Assembly (NCBI GenBank): GCA_964433675.1
Contig: CAYSSJ010000014.1
Coordinates: forward strand, 5,938-69,937
Length of the DNA: 64,000 nt
Origin: CAYSSJ01 sp964433675
GTDB lineage: Bacteria; Cloacimonadota; Cloacimonadia; Cloacimonadales; TCS61
Direction of reading: 5' to 3'
This document shows positions 7,205 through 16,736 of this stretch, in pieces. How positions within the stretch are numbered: position 1 is the first letter of the stretch; every line of letters begins with the position of its first letter. The notes beneath the pieces were generated by a model. The model was given only the letters and a program-made list of their open reading frames with translations, searched no databases and had not been told where the DNA came from. Position numbers and translations under genes: made by a program.

Positions 7205-7450
7205 ATGAAGAATTTAATTAAATTGCTATTCGGCATAGTGTTAGTAGCGTCATTATTGCTAACTGCCTGTGCCCCACCACCACCGCCAGTATCACGAGAT
7301 CAGTTGGAGCAAGCTGAGATGGATGCTGTAGAGGCTGAAGAGACTGCAGAAGAGCTTCGCAGAGAATTATCGGAACTAAGAGAACAACTTCGCATCAAAG
7401 AAGTCGAATTAGAATCGTTAAAAGAATATGAACGACAACTTGGAGAATAG
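7205..7450 (+). CDS. Small lipoprotein with coiled coil
   Basis: 81 residues. The signal peptide has lipobox LLTAC (Cys22), followed by a Pro-rich spacer (APPPPPPVS) and a continuous Glu/Leu-rich helix to the C-terminus, expected to form a coiled coil. It resembles in build the Lpp-like or YSIRK-free small lipoproteins that brace the envelope, but sequence identity to Lpp is not claimed. AAAGGAG at 7191-7197 sets the start at ATG 7205. It sits nine bases before the LysM gene and is probably cotranscribed, which points to a cell-envelope role. Confidence 0.75.
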   Translation: MKNLIKLLFGIVLVASLLLTACAPPPPPVSRDQLEQAEMDAVEAEETAEELRRELSELREQLRIKEVELESLKEYERQLGE

Positions 7451-7459
7451 GAGAGTATC

Positions 7460-8347
7460 ATGAAAAAAATAACTTTAATTGCCATAATTAGTCTAATTTT
7501 AGTACCGGCATTTTTGTCTGCAAGCTTTGTATATCTCGATGAAGATGATTACAAAAGACTGAGCAAAAGTGAGCGCGAAGCATATTGGAACACATTGGAA
7601 AGTGAACTGATAGCTCGTCAGGAGAGAAAAGCCAATGCAATCGCGGAAGCTGAAAAATACCAGCGTGAGATCGATGAACTAGAGCAGCAAATCGAACAAG
7701 TAGATTCTGAATATCAGATTGTTTATAATAGGATTATGTCCAGACTTAACGTAGCTGAACAAGATCTACCGCAAACACAGCGTAGACTCGATCAATATCA
7801 AAGAGACCTACAGCGTTGGGACCAACTTTCCGATTCCGAACTTTGGGAAAGAAGAAAAGAAGTACAAAGATTGATAGCAGAGATCAAAGAATTCAAAGAG
7901 ACAGATGAAGCTAAAGCTCCTGATTTTCGTGATGATATAGCAGATCTGGACAGAAGATTGCAGAATATCGAAAGATCTCTTGAACAAGCGCGCCCGAAAT
8001 ACTACGAAGATACTTATACAGTTGTAAAAGGTGACTTCTTGTACAAAATCGCCGGTTACAGTTTTATTTATGATGATTCTTCCAAATGGCCGATCATCTA
8101 TCGTGCCAATAGAGACCAGATCAGAGATCCGAATATCATAAGTCCCGATCAAGTGCTCAAAATACCACGTGGTTTACCTACTTCATGGAAAGTGTATAGA
8201 GGTGAATTCCTCTGGAAAATAGCATCTTATCCCGAAATTTATGGTGATGGCGCTAAATGGCCTGTAATCTATCGTGCAAACAAGGATCAGATCAAAGATC
8301 CGGATTTGATCTATCCAAACCAGATTTTCGTAATTCCAAGAGATTAA
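7460..8347 (+). CDS. Secreted coiled-coil protein with two C-terminal LysM domains
   Basis: 295 residues: signal peptide (about 1-20), long charged coiled coil (about 30-185), then two LysM repeats, YTVVKGDFLYKIAG...KIPRG (about 190-237) and WKVYRGEFLWKIAS...VIPRD (about 245-295). LysM domains bind peptidoglycan, so the protein is likely periplasmic and wall-attached. Both repeats share the unusual KWP(I/V)IYRAN segment common in Gram-negative LysM lipoproteins. A terminator follows directly, closing the unit with the lipoprotein gene. Confidence 0.85.
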   Translation: MKKITLIAIISLILVPAFLSASFVYLDEDDYKRLSKSEREAYWNTLESELIARQERKANAIAEAEKYQREIDELEQQIEQVDSEYQIVYNRIMSRLNVAEQDLPQTQRRLDQYQRDLQRWDQLSDSELWERRKEVQRLIAEIKEFKETDEAKAPDFRDDIADLDRRLQNIERSLEQARPKYYEDTYTVVKGDFLYKIAGYSFIYDDSSKWPIIYRANRDQIRDPNIISPDQVLKIPRGLPTSWKVYRGEFLWKIASYPEIYGDGAKWPVIYRANKDQIKDPDLIYPNQIFVIPRD

Positions 8348-8361
8348 TATAGAATATAAGT

Positions 8362-8406
8362 AAAGCCTCTCTATCATACAATTCAAGAGAGGCTTTATTT
8401 TTTAAT
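8362..8406 (+). terminator. Rho-independent terminator after the LysM gene
   Basis: AAAGCCTCTCT (8362-8372) pairs with AGAGAGGCTTT (8386-8396) around a 13-base loop and is followed by an ATTTTTTA tail. It ends only nine bases before the GTG start of the next gene. Confidence 0.9.
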
Positions 8407-8414
8407 AAAACAAA

Positions 8415-10517
8415 GTGAACAAAATAAAACTCATCCTCATAATAGCGACTGCGGTCATCATTACTGTACTATATATGCTTTTCAGTCCTGACCGTTACTT
8501 TAGTTATCAGACAGATCTGAAAGTTGGTTCGATCGCTACAAAGGACGTCATTGCACCTTTCGACTTTGACATCTATAAACCGCAAGATCGATTGATAGCG
8601 GAACAAGAGCGGGCAATAGCGAGTGTTCTGCCAATCTACAAAGTATCCGAAAACCTGAAATTCAACGCTCAGAAAAACCTGGATTTTATTTTCCAGCATT
8701 TCAATGACCCTGCCTTATCCGCCGAAGAGATCCATGAAAAGCTGAAAGATAACGGATATCCACTCTCGGAAGAATCTATCGATATTTTGATGGATATCGA
8801 GGTTAGAAGAAAGATCTACACTTACATGTCCGAAAGGTTATCCCGCATTTTTGATATCGGTATCTATCCAAATACATACCCTCACAAAACTATCAAAGTC
8901 GTTCGCAATGATCAGATAAACGAATATGCATTGTCTCGCTTGTACTCCATGGAAGAATCTGAGGAACATCTGGTAGAGAATTACCCCGATAGCCACCAAA
9001 AGCCTGTTATTGAAGATCTGGCAAATCTGACCTTGATAGAGAACATCATCGTAGATCAGGATCTTACTAACATAGAAAAACAAAGAGCCCGAGAGAGCGT
9101 TTCTCCTACTGTGGGCAAGGTACTGAGAAATGAGAGGATCATCAGCAAAAATCAACGAATCACCCATGATGATATGATCAAACTGAACTCATTGATTCGT
9201 GCCCAGCGAGAACGAGAAGATCTTACTGATACCGGCCGCCTACTATTGAATACCGTCGGCATCTTTCTATTATCTTTCATTTTGTTGATATTGGTCTATT
9301 ACCTTATTGCTATTTTCTTTTCCGCCGATTATCTGAAGACTCCACTGCTTATCGTATTACTACTCTCCTTTTTGTTATCTATCATTATGACTATTTTCGT
9401 TAATAATATTCTGCAACTATCTCCCTACTTTATCCCCTTCAGTCTTAGCATTCTAATCATCGCTATGCTGTTTAGACCGTTTATCGGAATAATCAGCACC
9501 TTCTTCAATATGATCTTCATATCAATGTTTTTGAATTGGATCTACATTATTCCTCTGATAATGGCTTTATCTACTTATGGAGCAATAATTGGTCTGAAAA
9601 AGATCAAAAACAAAGATGCCCATTTCCCGCTGCTTGTATATCTTATTGGCTCATTTGTCATCATCTATTCATTATTCAATGCTCTAACTGCCGATGTGTT
9701 TACACATTATCTTACCCAAATGCTTTATGGAGTGATCTCTTGTATCATCTCGGTATCTTTGTTAGTCATCATATTACCATTTGTGGAAAAGCGTCTGGAC
9801 ATAGCAACCAAAAGTGTCTTGCTGGATCTGATCAATTTTGATAATGAGCTGTTGAAGCGCATGTCTATAACGATGCCGGGAACTTATCACCATTCTCTCA
9901 TCGTAGGTAATTTAGCCGAAAGTGCGGCAGAAGCTATTGGTGCCAACCATTTACTTGCTCGCGTGGCAAGCTATTATCATGATATCGGCAAAATGGAGAA
10001 TCCTGAGATTTTTGTGGAAAATAATCCCAACAGTGATGATATGCATGAAAAACTTTTAGCAAACGAAAGTGCGAAACTGATACGAACACATGTCCAAAAT
10101 GGTGTATCTCTGGCAAAAAAATACAAACTCCCCAAAGCTGTGATTGAGATCATCAAGCAGCATCATGGTACTTCAATGATCAAATACTTCTATCATAAAG
10201 CTCAGGAGACAAACTTGGATTCCGGACAGGAAGACTATTACTATCAAGGTCCTAAACCTCAATCTAAGGAAGCAGCTATACTGATGATAGCTGACATCGT
10301 AGAATCGACTACCAAAGCTTTGGATAGCTACGAAGAAACTAAGATCAAAAAAGTGCTCGATAATACTGTGAAAAGACTGATAAATGAAGGGCAACTCAAT
10401 GAAGCACCGATCACCCTAAAAGAGTTGGAAACGGTCAAAGCATACATGCTACCTATCCTGACCGGCGTTTATAGGAAGAGAATTGACTACCCGACAGAAA
10501 CTAAAGCCGATAATTAA
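8415..10517 (+). CDS. pgpH: 7TM-HD family membrane phosphohydrolase (PgpH-type, likely c-di-AMP phosphodiesterase)
   Basis: 700 residues. An N-terminal membrane segment leads to a large extracytoplasmic domain (about 40-275, the 7TMR-HDED type, beginning SIATKDVIAPFDFDIYKP). A seven-helix bundle follows (about 280-465), then a cytoplasmic HD domain with TYHHSLIVGNLAESAAE (about 489) and YYHDIGKMENPE (about 519), plus a later QHHG motif. In Firmicutes this architecture degrades c-di-AMP; the substrate here is inferred. The start is GTG 8415, with no clear ribosome site and a terminator just upstream. It overlaps ybeY by 35 bases. Confidence 0.88.
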   Translation: MNKIKLILIIATAVIITVLYMLFSPDRYFSYQTDLKVGSIATKDVIAPFDFDIYKPQDRLIAEQERAIASVLPIYKVSENLKFNAQKNLDFIFQHFNDPALSAEEIHEKLKDNGYPLSEESIDILMDIEVRRKIYTYMSERLSRIFDIGIYPNTYPHKTIKVVRNDQINEYALSRLYSMEESEEHLVENYPDSHQKPVIEDLANLTLIENIIVDQDLTNIEKQRARESVSPTVGKVLRNERIISKNQRITHDDMIKLNSLIRAQREREDLTDTGRLLLNTVGIFLLSFILLILVYYLIAIFFSADYLKTPLLIVLLLSFLLSIIMTIFVNNILQLSPYFIPFSLSILIIAMLFRPFIGIISTFFNMIFISMFLNWIYIIPLIMALSTYGAIIGLKKIKNKDAHFPLLVYLIGSFVIIYSLFNALTADVFTHYLTQMLYGVISCIISVSLLVIILPFVEKRLDIATKSVLLDLINFDNELLKRMSITMPGTYHHSLIVGNLAESAAEAIGANHLLARVASYYHDIGKMENPEIFVENNPNSDDMHEKLLANESAKLIRTHVQNGVSLAKKYKLPKAVIEIIKQHHGTSMIKYFYHKAQETNLDSGQEDYYYQGPKPQSKEAAILMIADIVESTTKALDSYEETKIKKVLDNTVKRLINEGQLNEAPITLKELETVKAYMLPILTGVYRKRIDYPTETKADN

Positions 10518-10923
10518 TATTACAAACGAGACTGATAATCAGGTAAATGAAGATATCTTCTATCCTGTGCTTGAAACAGTTGTCATCCACGAAAACCAGG
10601 CAGAGGATTCGATCGTAAATCTGTTAATTACAGATAGTGCAAACATGGCAAAATATAACAAACGTTATCGTGGCATAGACCAGCCTACCGATGTCATTGC
10701 ATTTCCCGCTACTATCTCAGATGTTCCAATCTTGGGAGATATTATCATTGACATTTCTACTGCTATTTCTCAAAAGGGAAAAAAAGATATTGATAAGGAA
10801 TTAGAGGAGTTGTTTTTGCATGGGTTGTTACATTTACTTGATTACGATCATATTTCCCAAAAGCAACAAGAAATTATGAGATCTAAGGAAGAGAAATATA
10901 TTTTAGAGGAGAACAAGAAGTAA
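10483..10923 (+). CDS. ybeY: Endoribonuclease YbeY (rRNA maturation factor)
   Basis: Metal-dependent RNase needed for 16S rRNA 3' end maturation. 146 residues with the zinc motif HGLLHLLDYDH (residues about 111-121) and the preceding DVIAFPA and LGDIIID stretches. The start is a TTG at 10483 inside pgpH, backed by AGGAAG upstream. The pgpH-ybeY-corC order is a widespread arrangement, which supports the call. Confidence 0.93.
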   Translation: MTTRQKLKPIINITNETDNQVNEDIFYPVLETVVIHENQAEDSIVNLLITDSANMAKYNKRYRGIDQPTDVIAFPATISDVPILGDIIIDISTAISQKGKKDIDKELEELFLHGLLHLLDYDHISQKQQEIMRSKEEKYILEENKK

Positions 10924-10924
10924 A

Positions 10925-12187
10925 GTGCACGAGATACTATTATTGATCTTTTTGGTGTTATCAGCTTTTTTTTCCGGTTCAGAAACCGCTTTTTTTTCAT
11001 TGAACAAGTTACAGATAAAAAAGCTCGAGAAGTATAGTTCACCAAGCTCGAATAGGATACTGAAATTGGTTCGAAACCCCAGACAGCTTCTCAGCATATT
11101 ATTACTGGGAAATACGATGGTTAATGTGGCATTATCGGCTATAGCAGCTATCGTTGCGCTCAGATTGGGAGAAGTTTATCTCAAGGACTTACCCGAATGG
11201 TTACCTCTAATTATTCAAATAATAGTAACAACTCTTATTATTCTACTCTTTGGTGAGATAATCCCTAAACTTATGGCATATTCCTTTTCTGATAAATGGA
11301 CAGTCTACTCCAGCTTGGTTATTATAATTTTGAGCAAAATATTATGGCCTTTCATCAAGATATTAAACTTCATCACATCCCTATTCACCAAACCGGCATA
11401 CTCTACTCACCATGCTCATCTGACTTCCGAGGATTTTAAGAATATCATAAACTCGAAAGCCACTCAAGGTTCGCTAAATGAACATGAGAAACACATGATT
11501 GCCAGCATATTCCGATTTTCTAATACTAATGCTTATGAGATAATAGTTCCTCGTGTGGATATTATAGCGCACGAAGCTTCCGAACCTGTGGAGAAATTGA
11601 AAGAATTAATGATCAAATCTGGTCATTCCAGAATACCAATCTACAAAAAGAATATCGACAATATCATCGGAATGGTCTATGCTAAAGACATGCTGATCTA
11701 TCCGGAAAAAAAATCGATCTCCTCACTACTCAGACCGGCACTATTCATCCCGGAAAACATGAAAATCCAACATCTTCTTAATCTGATGAAAACTAAAAAA
11801 GTACATATCGCTATCGTTGTAGATGAATATGGTGGCACTTCCGGATTACTCACTTTAGAAGATATTCTCGAAGAACTTGTGGGAGAGATTTTGGATGAGT
11901 ATGACAAAGAGCGACCGATGTTGCTAAAAGTTTCCAACGATGAGTATATCATCAACGGAAGGTTTTCCATAGCTGAATTGAACCATCGATTCCTGTTGGA
12001 TATCGATGAGAATGAATATGACAATGTTGCTGAATTCCTCTATGACCATTTCAATAGAGTTCCCCACGAGAATGATAGTTTCGTCTATAACAACAAAGTT
12101 AAATTCACTGTCACAAACACAAAAGCACAACGTATCATCTATGCCAAATTAAAGATTTTAGTTCAAGATGAAGATACTGATATTTAG
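10925..12187 (+). CDS. CNNM/CorC-HlyC family membrane protein (DUF21, CBS pair, CorC domain)
   Basis: 420 residues. The N-terminal DUF21 region has about four membrane helices (starting LLLIFLVLSAFFSGSETAFFS), then a CBS pair (about 200-325, with IVPRVDI and SRIPIY...IIGMVYAKDM), and a CorC_HlyC domain (about 340-415). The family is linked to Mg2+/Co2+ efflux or handling. The start is GTG 10925, one base after the ybeY stop, using the ybeY-terminal GAGGAG. It overlaps the DUF3108 gene downstream by 20 bases. Confidence 0.9.
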   Translation: MHEILLLIFLVLSAFFSGSETAFFSLNKLQIKKLEKYSSPSSNRILKLVRNPRQLLSILLLGNTMVNVALSAIAAIVALRLGEVYLKDLPEWLPLIIQIIVTTLIILLFGEIIPKLMAYSFSDKWTVYSSLVIIILSKILWPFIKILNFITSLFTKPAYSTHHAHLTSEDFKNIINSKATQGSLNEHEKHMIASIFRFSNTNAYEIIVPRVDIIAHEASEPVEKLKELMIKSGHSRIPIYKKNIDNIIGMVYAKDMLIYPEKKSISSLLRPALFIPENMKIQHLLNLMKTKKVHIAIVVDEYGGTSGLLTLEDILEELVGEILDEYDKERPMLLKVSNDEYIINGRFSIAELNHRFLLDIDENEYDNVAEFLYDHFNRVPHENDSFVYNNKVKFTVTNTKAQRIIYAKLKILVQDEDTDI

Positions 12188-12887
12188 TTTTTTAATACTT
12201 TTCACTTCATTCTATCTTAATGCTGAGCTGTTGGATCTATCCATCAGTTATGTCGGCATTAGTGTAGCTTCGGTAACTATGGAGAACAAAGAACACACCA
12301 TCACTGTCAAAACAAATACCGGATTTCTGATCAGTCTGGCATCTCAAGTAGATAATACTTACCAGATCAAGTATAAAGAGAATTATTTTCCCCTCTCCTA
12401 CCACAAAAATATAGACCAAAATGATTTTGCAGAAAACAATATGTATATCTATGACCATGATAATCATAATGTTACTGTATATTCCTATCCTGATTCAACA
12501 AAAGAAAAAAGTTATGAGATCTTACCTGAGAGTAGAGATTTTTTTTCCGCTCTCTATTATCTGAGAGGTCAGCTTCATAATGAGGAAGGAAGTATTATCT
12601 TAGATGTGAATAAAATCCCTTGGCAAGTAAATTATCAAGTCGTGGATAGAGAAGGTAGAAGGACTGCTTTGGGAAGGATCCCTACCAAAAAAGTCCGGCT
12701 CGAATTCACCAAACTATCCGATCAACCAAAAGAGCACAGCGATATCCTTACTTCTAACCTTGTCAGCGAATCGAATAATCTTTTATTTTGGTTTTCGGAT
12801 GATGATCGAAACATACCGGTCAGAGCGAGATTCGACTCTTCACCATTTCCGGTTATTTGGAAGTTAAACTCCTATGAAGATCAATAA
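12168..12887 (+). CDS. DUF3108 domain exported protein
   Basis: 239 residues with a signal peptide (ILIFSFLILFTSFYLNA). The body, starting LLDLSISYVGISVASVTM and containing the FSALYYLR and later PVRARFDS segments, fits DUF3108, a beta-rich periplasmic family of unknown function found near cell-wall genes. It overlaps the preceding CorC-like gene by 20 bases and the VanZ-like gene by 14, so all three are probably one transcript. Confidence 0.75.
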   Translation: MKILIFSFLILFTSFYLNAELLDLSISYVGISVASVTMENKEHTITVKTNTGFLISLASQVDNTYQIKYKENYFPLSYHKNIDQNDFAENNMYIYDHDNHNVTVYSYPDSTKEKSYEILPESRDFFSALYYLRGQLHNEEGSIILDVNKIPWQVNYQVVDREGRRTALGRIPTKKVRLEFTKLSDQPKEHSDILTSNLVSESNNLLFWFSDDDRNIPVRARFDSSPFPVIWKLNSYEDQ

Positions 12888-13254
12888 TAATGTTTACAAA
12901 TATCTTTTCATTGTTTGGACAATAATTCTATTCACACTAACTTCATGTCCCTCGTTACATACTCCATCTATGCCGATAGGCTTTGCTGACAAAATAGCTC
13001 ATTTCGTTTTTTATCTGATTTTCGCACTGCTATTTGCACAGATGAAAAAGCATCAATCTTATGAGAAAACCTTGAAGCAGTTATGTATATTAGCACTCAT
13101 AGTCCCTTTGTTAGACGAACTCCACCAGATACCGATTCCCGGCAGGCAGTTTAGCATCTATGATATCTTTGCCGATATCTTCGGTATGAGTATCGTTATC
13201 GGATATTATTATATCAAGAGTTTACGCTCGAACGCGTTTCAGAGAGATAACTAA
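12874..13254 (+). CDS. VanZ-like membrane protein
   Basis: 126 residues with about four hydrophobic segments. Family marks are SCPSLHTPSMPIGFADKIAHF near the start and LDELHQIPIPGRQFSIYDIFAD in the second half, the conserved acidic/His loop of VanZ proteins. VanZ relatives influence teicoplanin susceptibility in Gram-positives; the role here is unknown. Its 3' end overlaps the convergent gene at 13222 by 33 bases. Confidence 0.8.
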   Translation: MKINNNVYKYLFIVWTIILFTLTSCPSLHTPSMPIGFADKIAHFVFYLIFALLFAQMKKHQSYEKTLKQLCILALIVPLLDELHQIPIPGRQFSIYDIFADIFGMSIVIGYYYIKSLRSNAFQRDN

Positions 13255-13599
13255 CTCATATTTATATGGGGGTCTCTCCCATATCTCTTTATCAACATAC
13301 TCTTGGGGGTTGCTGATGATCTCTTTCTCTTCTACTTCGGTTATCGTCTTATCTTTGTTGATAATCCAAAACTTCTTTTCCACTGACTGTTTCTTGGTGG
13401 CCATAAGTTCTCCTTTAATTTCGTATTCTGGATGATTTTTTATAAAACTTTCTAATTGTTCTATAGTTATTTTCGATTTATATTCCTCACAGTTACAATG
13501 ATACTGGCAGTTTACGGAACAAACTAACAGATCGGTAAACTGCTTTGTCCGAGGACAAATTATCAGATTCTTGTTAGACTTGGGTTCTACTCTCGGCAT
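13222..13599 (-). CDS. Hypothetical protein with N-terminal Cys cluster
   Basis: 125 residues. Cys15, 27, 31, 35 and 37 (LVCSVNCQYHCNC) suggest bound zinc or an Fe-S cluster. The C-terminal half is charged and ends in a beta-like YKYELVISLKRV. It lies nine bases after dapA and is the last gene of the long minus-strand chain. The 33-base convergent overlap with the VanZ-like gene is unusual but both frames look genuine. No family recognised. Confidence 0.6.
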   Translation of the reverse strand: MPRVEPKSNKNLIICPRTKQFTDLLVCSVNCQYHCNCEEYKSKITIEQLESFIKNHPEYEIKGELMATKKQSVEKKFWIINKDKTITEVEEKEIISNPQEYVDKEIWERPPYKYELVISLKRVRA

Positions 13600-13607
13600 C
13601 CAATTCC

Positions 13608-14483
13608 TTAGATCAGTTTATACTCTTTGAGACACTCGGTAAGCTTTGCCCGATTAGCATCACTCATGGTGCAGAGTGGCAGTCTAAACTCTTTTTCCAA
13701 TTTCCCCATCATGTATAGTGCTTCTTTGGCGGGGATAGGATTTGTTTCGATAAACATCATTTTATTCAAATCTCTCAGATAGAGATGTATATTCTTAGCT
13801 TTATCGAAATCACCTTGCAGACAATGTTCTACCATTTCGTGAACTTTATCCGGAACGACATTGGCAGTTACCGATACAGTACCAACTCCTCCACAAGCCA
13901 TGATCGGGAGATTAATAGCATCTTCTCCGCTAAGCATGGAGAAGTTTTCCGGTGCATCTCGTACAATCTTGGTTATCTGATCCAAGTTGCCACTCGCTTC
14001 TTTGATACCGACGATTTTCTCAAAATCGTAGGCTAGTTTCAAAACTGTATCAGCTTCGATATTAACCCCGGTTCTACCAGGCACATTATAAATTATGATC
14101 GGTATGTTTGTGTTTTCTGCTACCTCTTTGAAAAAGAGATATAATCCCTTTTGAGTCGGCTTGTTGTAATATGGTGTGATTACCAAAGCATAGTCCACCC
14201 CCAAATTTTGCGCTTTTTGTGTAGTGGAAATAGTCTGGACAGCATTATTCGTCCCTGTTCCCATCATGATCGGTATTCTACCGTCTACTTTTTTCACTGT
14301 AAAGCGTACTAATTGTTCCTTTTCATCGCTGGCTAAGGTAGGATTCTCACCTGTCGTTCCGCACAGCAATATTCCATCGGTCTTGTTAGCAAGATGAAAA
14401 TCGATCAAGTTTTCCACCGCCGTATAGTCGATCTCTTTTTTCTTGAATGGTGTAACCAAAGCTACCATTGAACCTTTGAACAT
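13608..14483 (-). CDS. dapA: 4-hydroxy-tetrahydrodipicolinate synthase
   Basis: Condenses aspartate semialdehyde with pyruvate in the lysine/meso-DAP pathway. 291 residues, usual length. Thr43-Thr44 (CGTTGENPT), Tyr132 (YNVPGRTG) and the Schiff-base Lys161 (GIKEASGN) match the classical DapA positions. The start is ATG 14483 because AAAGGAGGAT precedes it; the upstream in-frame ATG at 14549 lies inside trmL. meso-DAP supply agrees with the DNPR signature in the MurE domain at 26.5 kb. Confidence 0.96.
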   Translation of the reverse strand: MFKGSMVALVTPFKKKEIDYTAVENLIDFHLANKTDGILLCGTTGENPTLASDEKEQLVRFTVKKVDGRIPIMMGTGTNNAVQTISTTQKAQNLGVDYALVITPYYNKPTQKGLYLFFKEVAENTNIPIIIYNVPGRTGVNIEADTVLKLAYDFEKIVGIKEASGNLDQITKIVRDAPENFSMLSGEDAINLPIMACGGVGTVSVTANVVPDKVHEMVEHCLQGDFDKAKNIHLYLRDLNKMMFIETNPIPAKEALYMMGKLEKEFRLPLCTMSDANRAKLTECLKEYKLI

Positions 14484-14500
14484 AATATCCTCCTTTCTGA

Positions 14501-15001
14501 TTATACTCTTTTGATAACTTTCCCTTTTGGGAATCCTATTTGCTTCCAAGCTTCATACAATATGATCGCCACGCTATTAGCCAAATTCAATGAACGGATC
14601 TTGCAAGACATTGGAATGCTGATGGTGTTGGCATAGTTATCTCTCAGAATGTCTTCCGGGATTCCTTTGGTTTCCGGACCGAAAACAAACACATCGCCTT
14701 GTTTGTACTGAAAATCTGTGTATCTATTTCCAGATTTGGTAGAGCAGTAATAGATAGTTTTACCCTCAGAATAATCTATAAATTGCTCATAAGAATCGTG
14801 GATTTGAAGACTGAGCTTCTCCCAATAATCGAGACCGGCTCGTTTAACCTGTTTATCTTCGATCAGAAAACGCATCGGTTTGATTATATGGAGCTTCGAA
14901 TCAGTCCCCACACATAAACGCCCGATATTGCCGGTATTGGTTGGGATCTCCGGTTGGAATAAAGCGATATGGAAGTTTATTGATGTATTAAATTGTTCCA
15001 T
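14501..15001 (-). CDS. trmL: tRNA (cytidine(34)-2'-O)-methyltransferase TrmL (SPOUT family)
   Basis: Methylates the wobble base of tRNA-Leu. 166 residues, the compact SPOUT form. HIALFQPEIPTNTGNIGRLC at the N-terminus and the knot motif SIPMSCKIRSLNLANSVAI at the C-terminus are typical, with VFGPETKGIP between. It overlaps the upstream binding-protein gene by 25 bases. Confidence 0.93.
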   Translation of the reverse strand: MEQFNTSINFHIALFQPEIPTNTGNIGRLCVGTDSKLHIIKPMRFLIEDKQVKRAGLDYWEKLSLQIHDSYEQFIDYSEGKTIYYCSTKSGNRYTDFQYKQGDVFVFGPETKGIPEDILRDNYANTISIPMSCKIRSLNLANSVAIILYEAWKQIGFPKGKVIKRV

Positions 15002-15984
15002 CTGTTCACCCAGTGGCTGTTCATTCTTTGAATTGTTCTCAATCTTATCGGTTTTGCCCTTTCGGGAAGAGATTCTACCATATATTCTTCCGGTAATTCC
15101 AAATCTTTGTGAGTTGGATACATATAGATCGTATCATAGAGTTTGCTTTGAAACTCTCTCGATAGCATGTGCTCCAAAAAAAGATAGGCTCGATCTTTGT
15201 TTCTCGAATTATCTAATATTGCTGCATTTTGAGTTATCAAAAAACTTCCTTCTTGGGGTACAATAGCACTGTATCTATCTGATCCGTAGTGGTAGATAAG
15301 TTGAGAAGCCAGACCGAGAACTAGCGGTGCCTCTCCTGCCAGAAATTTCCGATAAGCATCTTCCCATGTATTAGTGATAGTAAACACATTATCTCTCAGA
15401 CTTCTGCAAAAATGACCATACCCCAATTGCCCGAATAAAGAGATCGACCAATGTAAAAATGCATTACCTATAGCTGTTCGCTCTACATCCGTGATAATAA
15501 TTTGATTCTTCCATCTACCATCCTGCAATTCACCAAAAGTTTGCGGTGGTTTATCTATCTCATGATTATTGTAGATAAAAGCGAGATAGCTGTATGAGAT
15601 TGGGATCAGTCTATTGTTTCGATCTATTAAAAATTCTTTATCGATTTCCTTTAAATATTGAGGATCTACAGTAGTAAAAAGCTCTGAAACATCATACAAG
15701 GAATATACTATATCATCTAATCCGAAGATGAGATCGACCGGCTCTTCACTTTGCAGAAGATGATCCATCAACGCTATCGCATCGGTAAAGTAGCTCATAT
15801 TTACTTCCAGCTCATCTTCTGCAAAATGTTCATATACTACAACTTCGAAATTACCTTTTGCCAAAAAATTGCAGGTATAATAGATGTTGAATCCCGATGG
15901 CTCTTGATAATCTTCCATCTCATAGCTCTGCGAACATGCAGATAAGATGACTAACCCGAGCATCCAAAGCAGTAATTTCATCAT
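14977..15984 (-). CDS. Solute-binding lipoprotein, thiamine-binding (ThiB/TbpA)-like
   Basis: 335 residues with a lipobox (VILSAC). The type II periplasmic binding-protein pattern is clear: VYEHF...VDLIFGLDD, then PISYSYLAFIYNN, and a C-terminus (YPTHKDLELPEEY...RWNNLIHQ) that recalls ThiB. Cargo is inferred only; polyamine- or iron-type binding proteins are possible. The start ATGATG overlaps the mlaE stop (TGA 15981-15983), implying coupling. No matching permease or ATPase is in the window, so it is an orphan binding protein or works with a distant transporter. Confidence 0.6.
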   Translation of the reverse strand: MMKLLLWMLGLVILSACSQSYEMEDYQEPSGFNIYYTCNFLAKGNFEVVVYEHFAEDELEVNMSYFTDAIALMDHLLQSEEPVDLIFGLDDIVYSLYDVSELFTTVDPQYLKEIDKEFLIDRNNRLIPISYSYLAFIYNNHEIDKPPQTFGELQDGRWKNQIIITDVERTAIGNAFLHWSISLFGQLGYGHFCRSLRDNVFTITNTWEDAYRKFLAGEAPLVLGLASQLIYHYGSDRYSAIVPQEGSFLITQNAAILDNSRNKDRAYLFLEHMLSREFQSKLYDTIYMYPTHKDLELPEEYMVESLPERAKPIRLRTIQRMNSHWVNRWNNLIHQ

Positions 15985-16736
15985 AGATTCCCAAATAACA
16001 AAGCAGCAACTATAAAATCCATAACCAGTATAAAGATACAAGCATAGACCACTGTCACCGTGGCAGCTTTCCCCACACCTTCTGCCCCACCTTTGGTTCT
16101 ACTACCGGCATAGCATCCCAAAGTAGTGATGATAATCCCGAAGAAAAAAGCCTTTAAGAGTCCACCCCACAAATCGGAAGCAAGAAAGTAGTTTTTGATA
16201 TTGTTGAAAAAATCAAATGCATTAACATTGTATTTGAAAACAGATAAGACAAAAGCAGAGAAAATTCCGATCACATTGGCATAAATGGTAAGAAGAGGAA
16301 GCATGATCGCTCCGGCTAACACTCTGGGCATATAGAGATAATCTATCGGATTGATCGCCATCGTCTCCAATGCATCTATTTGCTCGCTCACTTTCATCGT
16401 ACCGATCTCTGCGGCAATAGAAGCACCGACCTTACCTGCCAAGACCAATCCGGTCAAAACAGGTGCCAGCTCTATCATGGTCGATTTAGCCACCAACACG
16501 CCGATTAGACTCCTGGGAATATAACCGCTGGTCTGATATGAAGCTTGGACAGAAGTTACCAATCCGGTAAAAGCAGAAGTAACCGTGATCAATAAAAGAG
16601 AGTCAAATCCGATCCGCTTCATCTGTCGGATGATCTCGAAGAAACGTTTGCCAATCTTCACCAAGCTCTGTAGAATAGCTAAATCGAAGATTATATAATC
16701 ACCGACTGTTTCAATAATTCTAACTTGACTTTTCAT
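15981..16736 (-). CDS. mlaE: MlaE-type ABC transporter permease (lipid asymmetry)
   Basis: Permease of the phospholipid transport system at the outer/inner membrane interface. 251 residues with about five to six helices and the signature TSAFTGLVTSVQASYQ, ELAPVLTGLVLAGKVGASIA and EIGTMKVSEQIDALETM. The usual partner genes mlaF and mlaD are absent on either side; instead it overlaps dnaB by 17 bases upstream and the ThiB-like gene downstream. Confidence 0.92.
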   Translation of the reverse strand: MKSQVRIIETVGDYIIFDLAILQSLVKIGKRFFEIIRQMKRIGFDSLLLITVTSAFTGLVTSVQASYQTSGYIPRSLIGVLVAKSTMIELAPVLTGLVLAGKVGASIAAEIGTMKVSEQIDALETMAINPIDYLYMPRVLAGAIMLPLLTIYANVIGIFSAFVLSVFKYNVNAFDFFNNIKNYFLASDLWGGLLKAFFFGIIITTLGCYAGSRTKGGAEGVGKAATVTVVYACIFILVMDFIVAALLFGNL

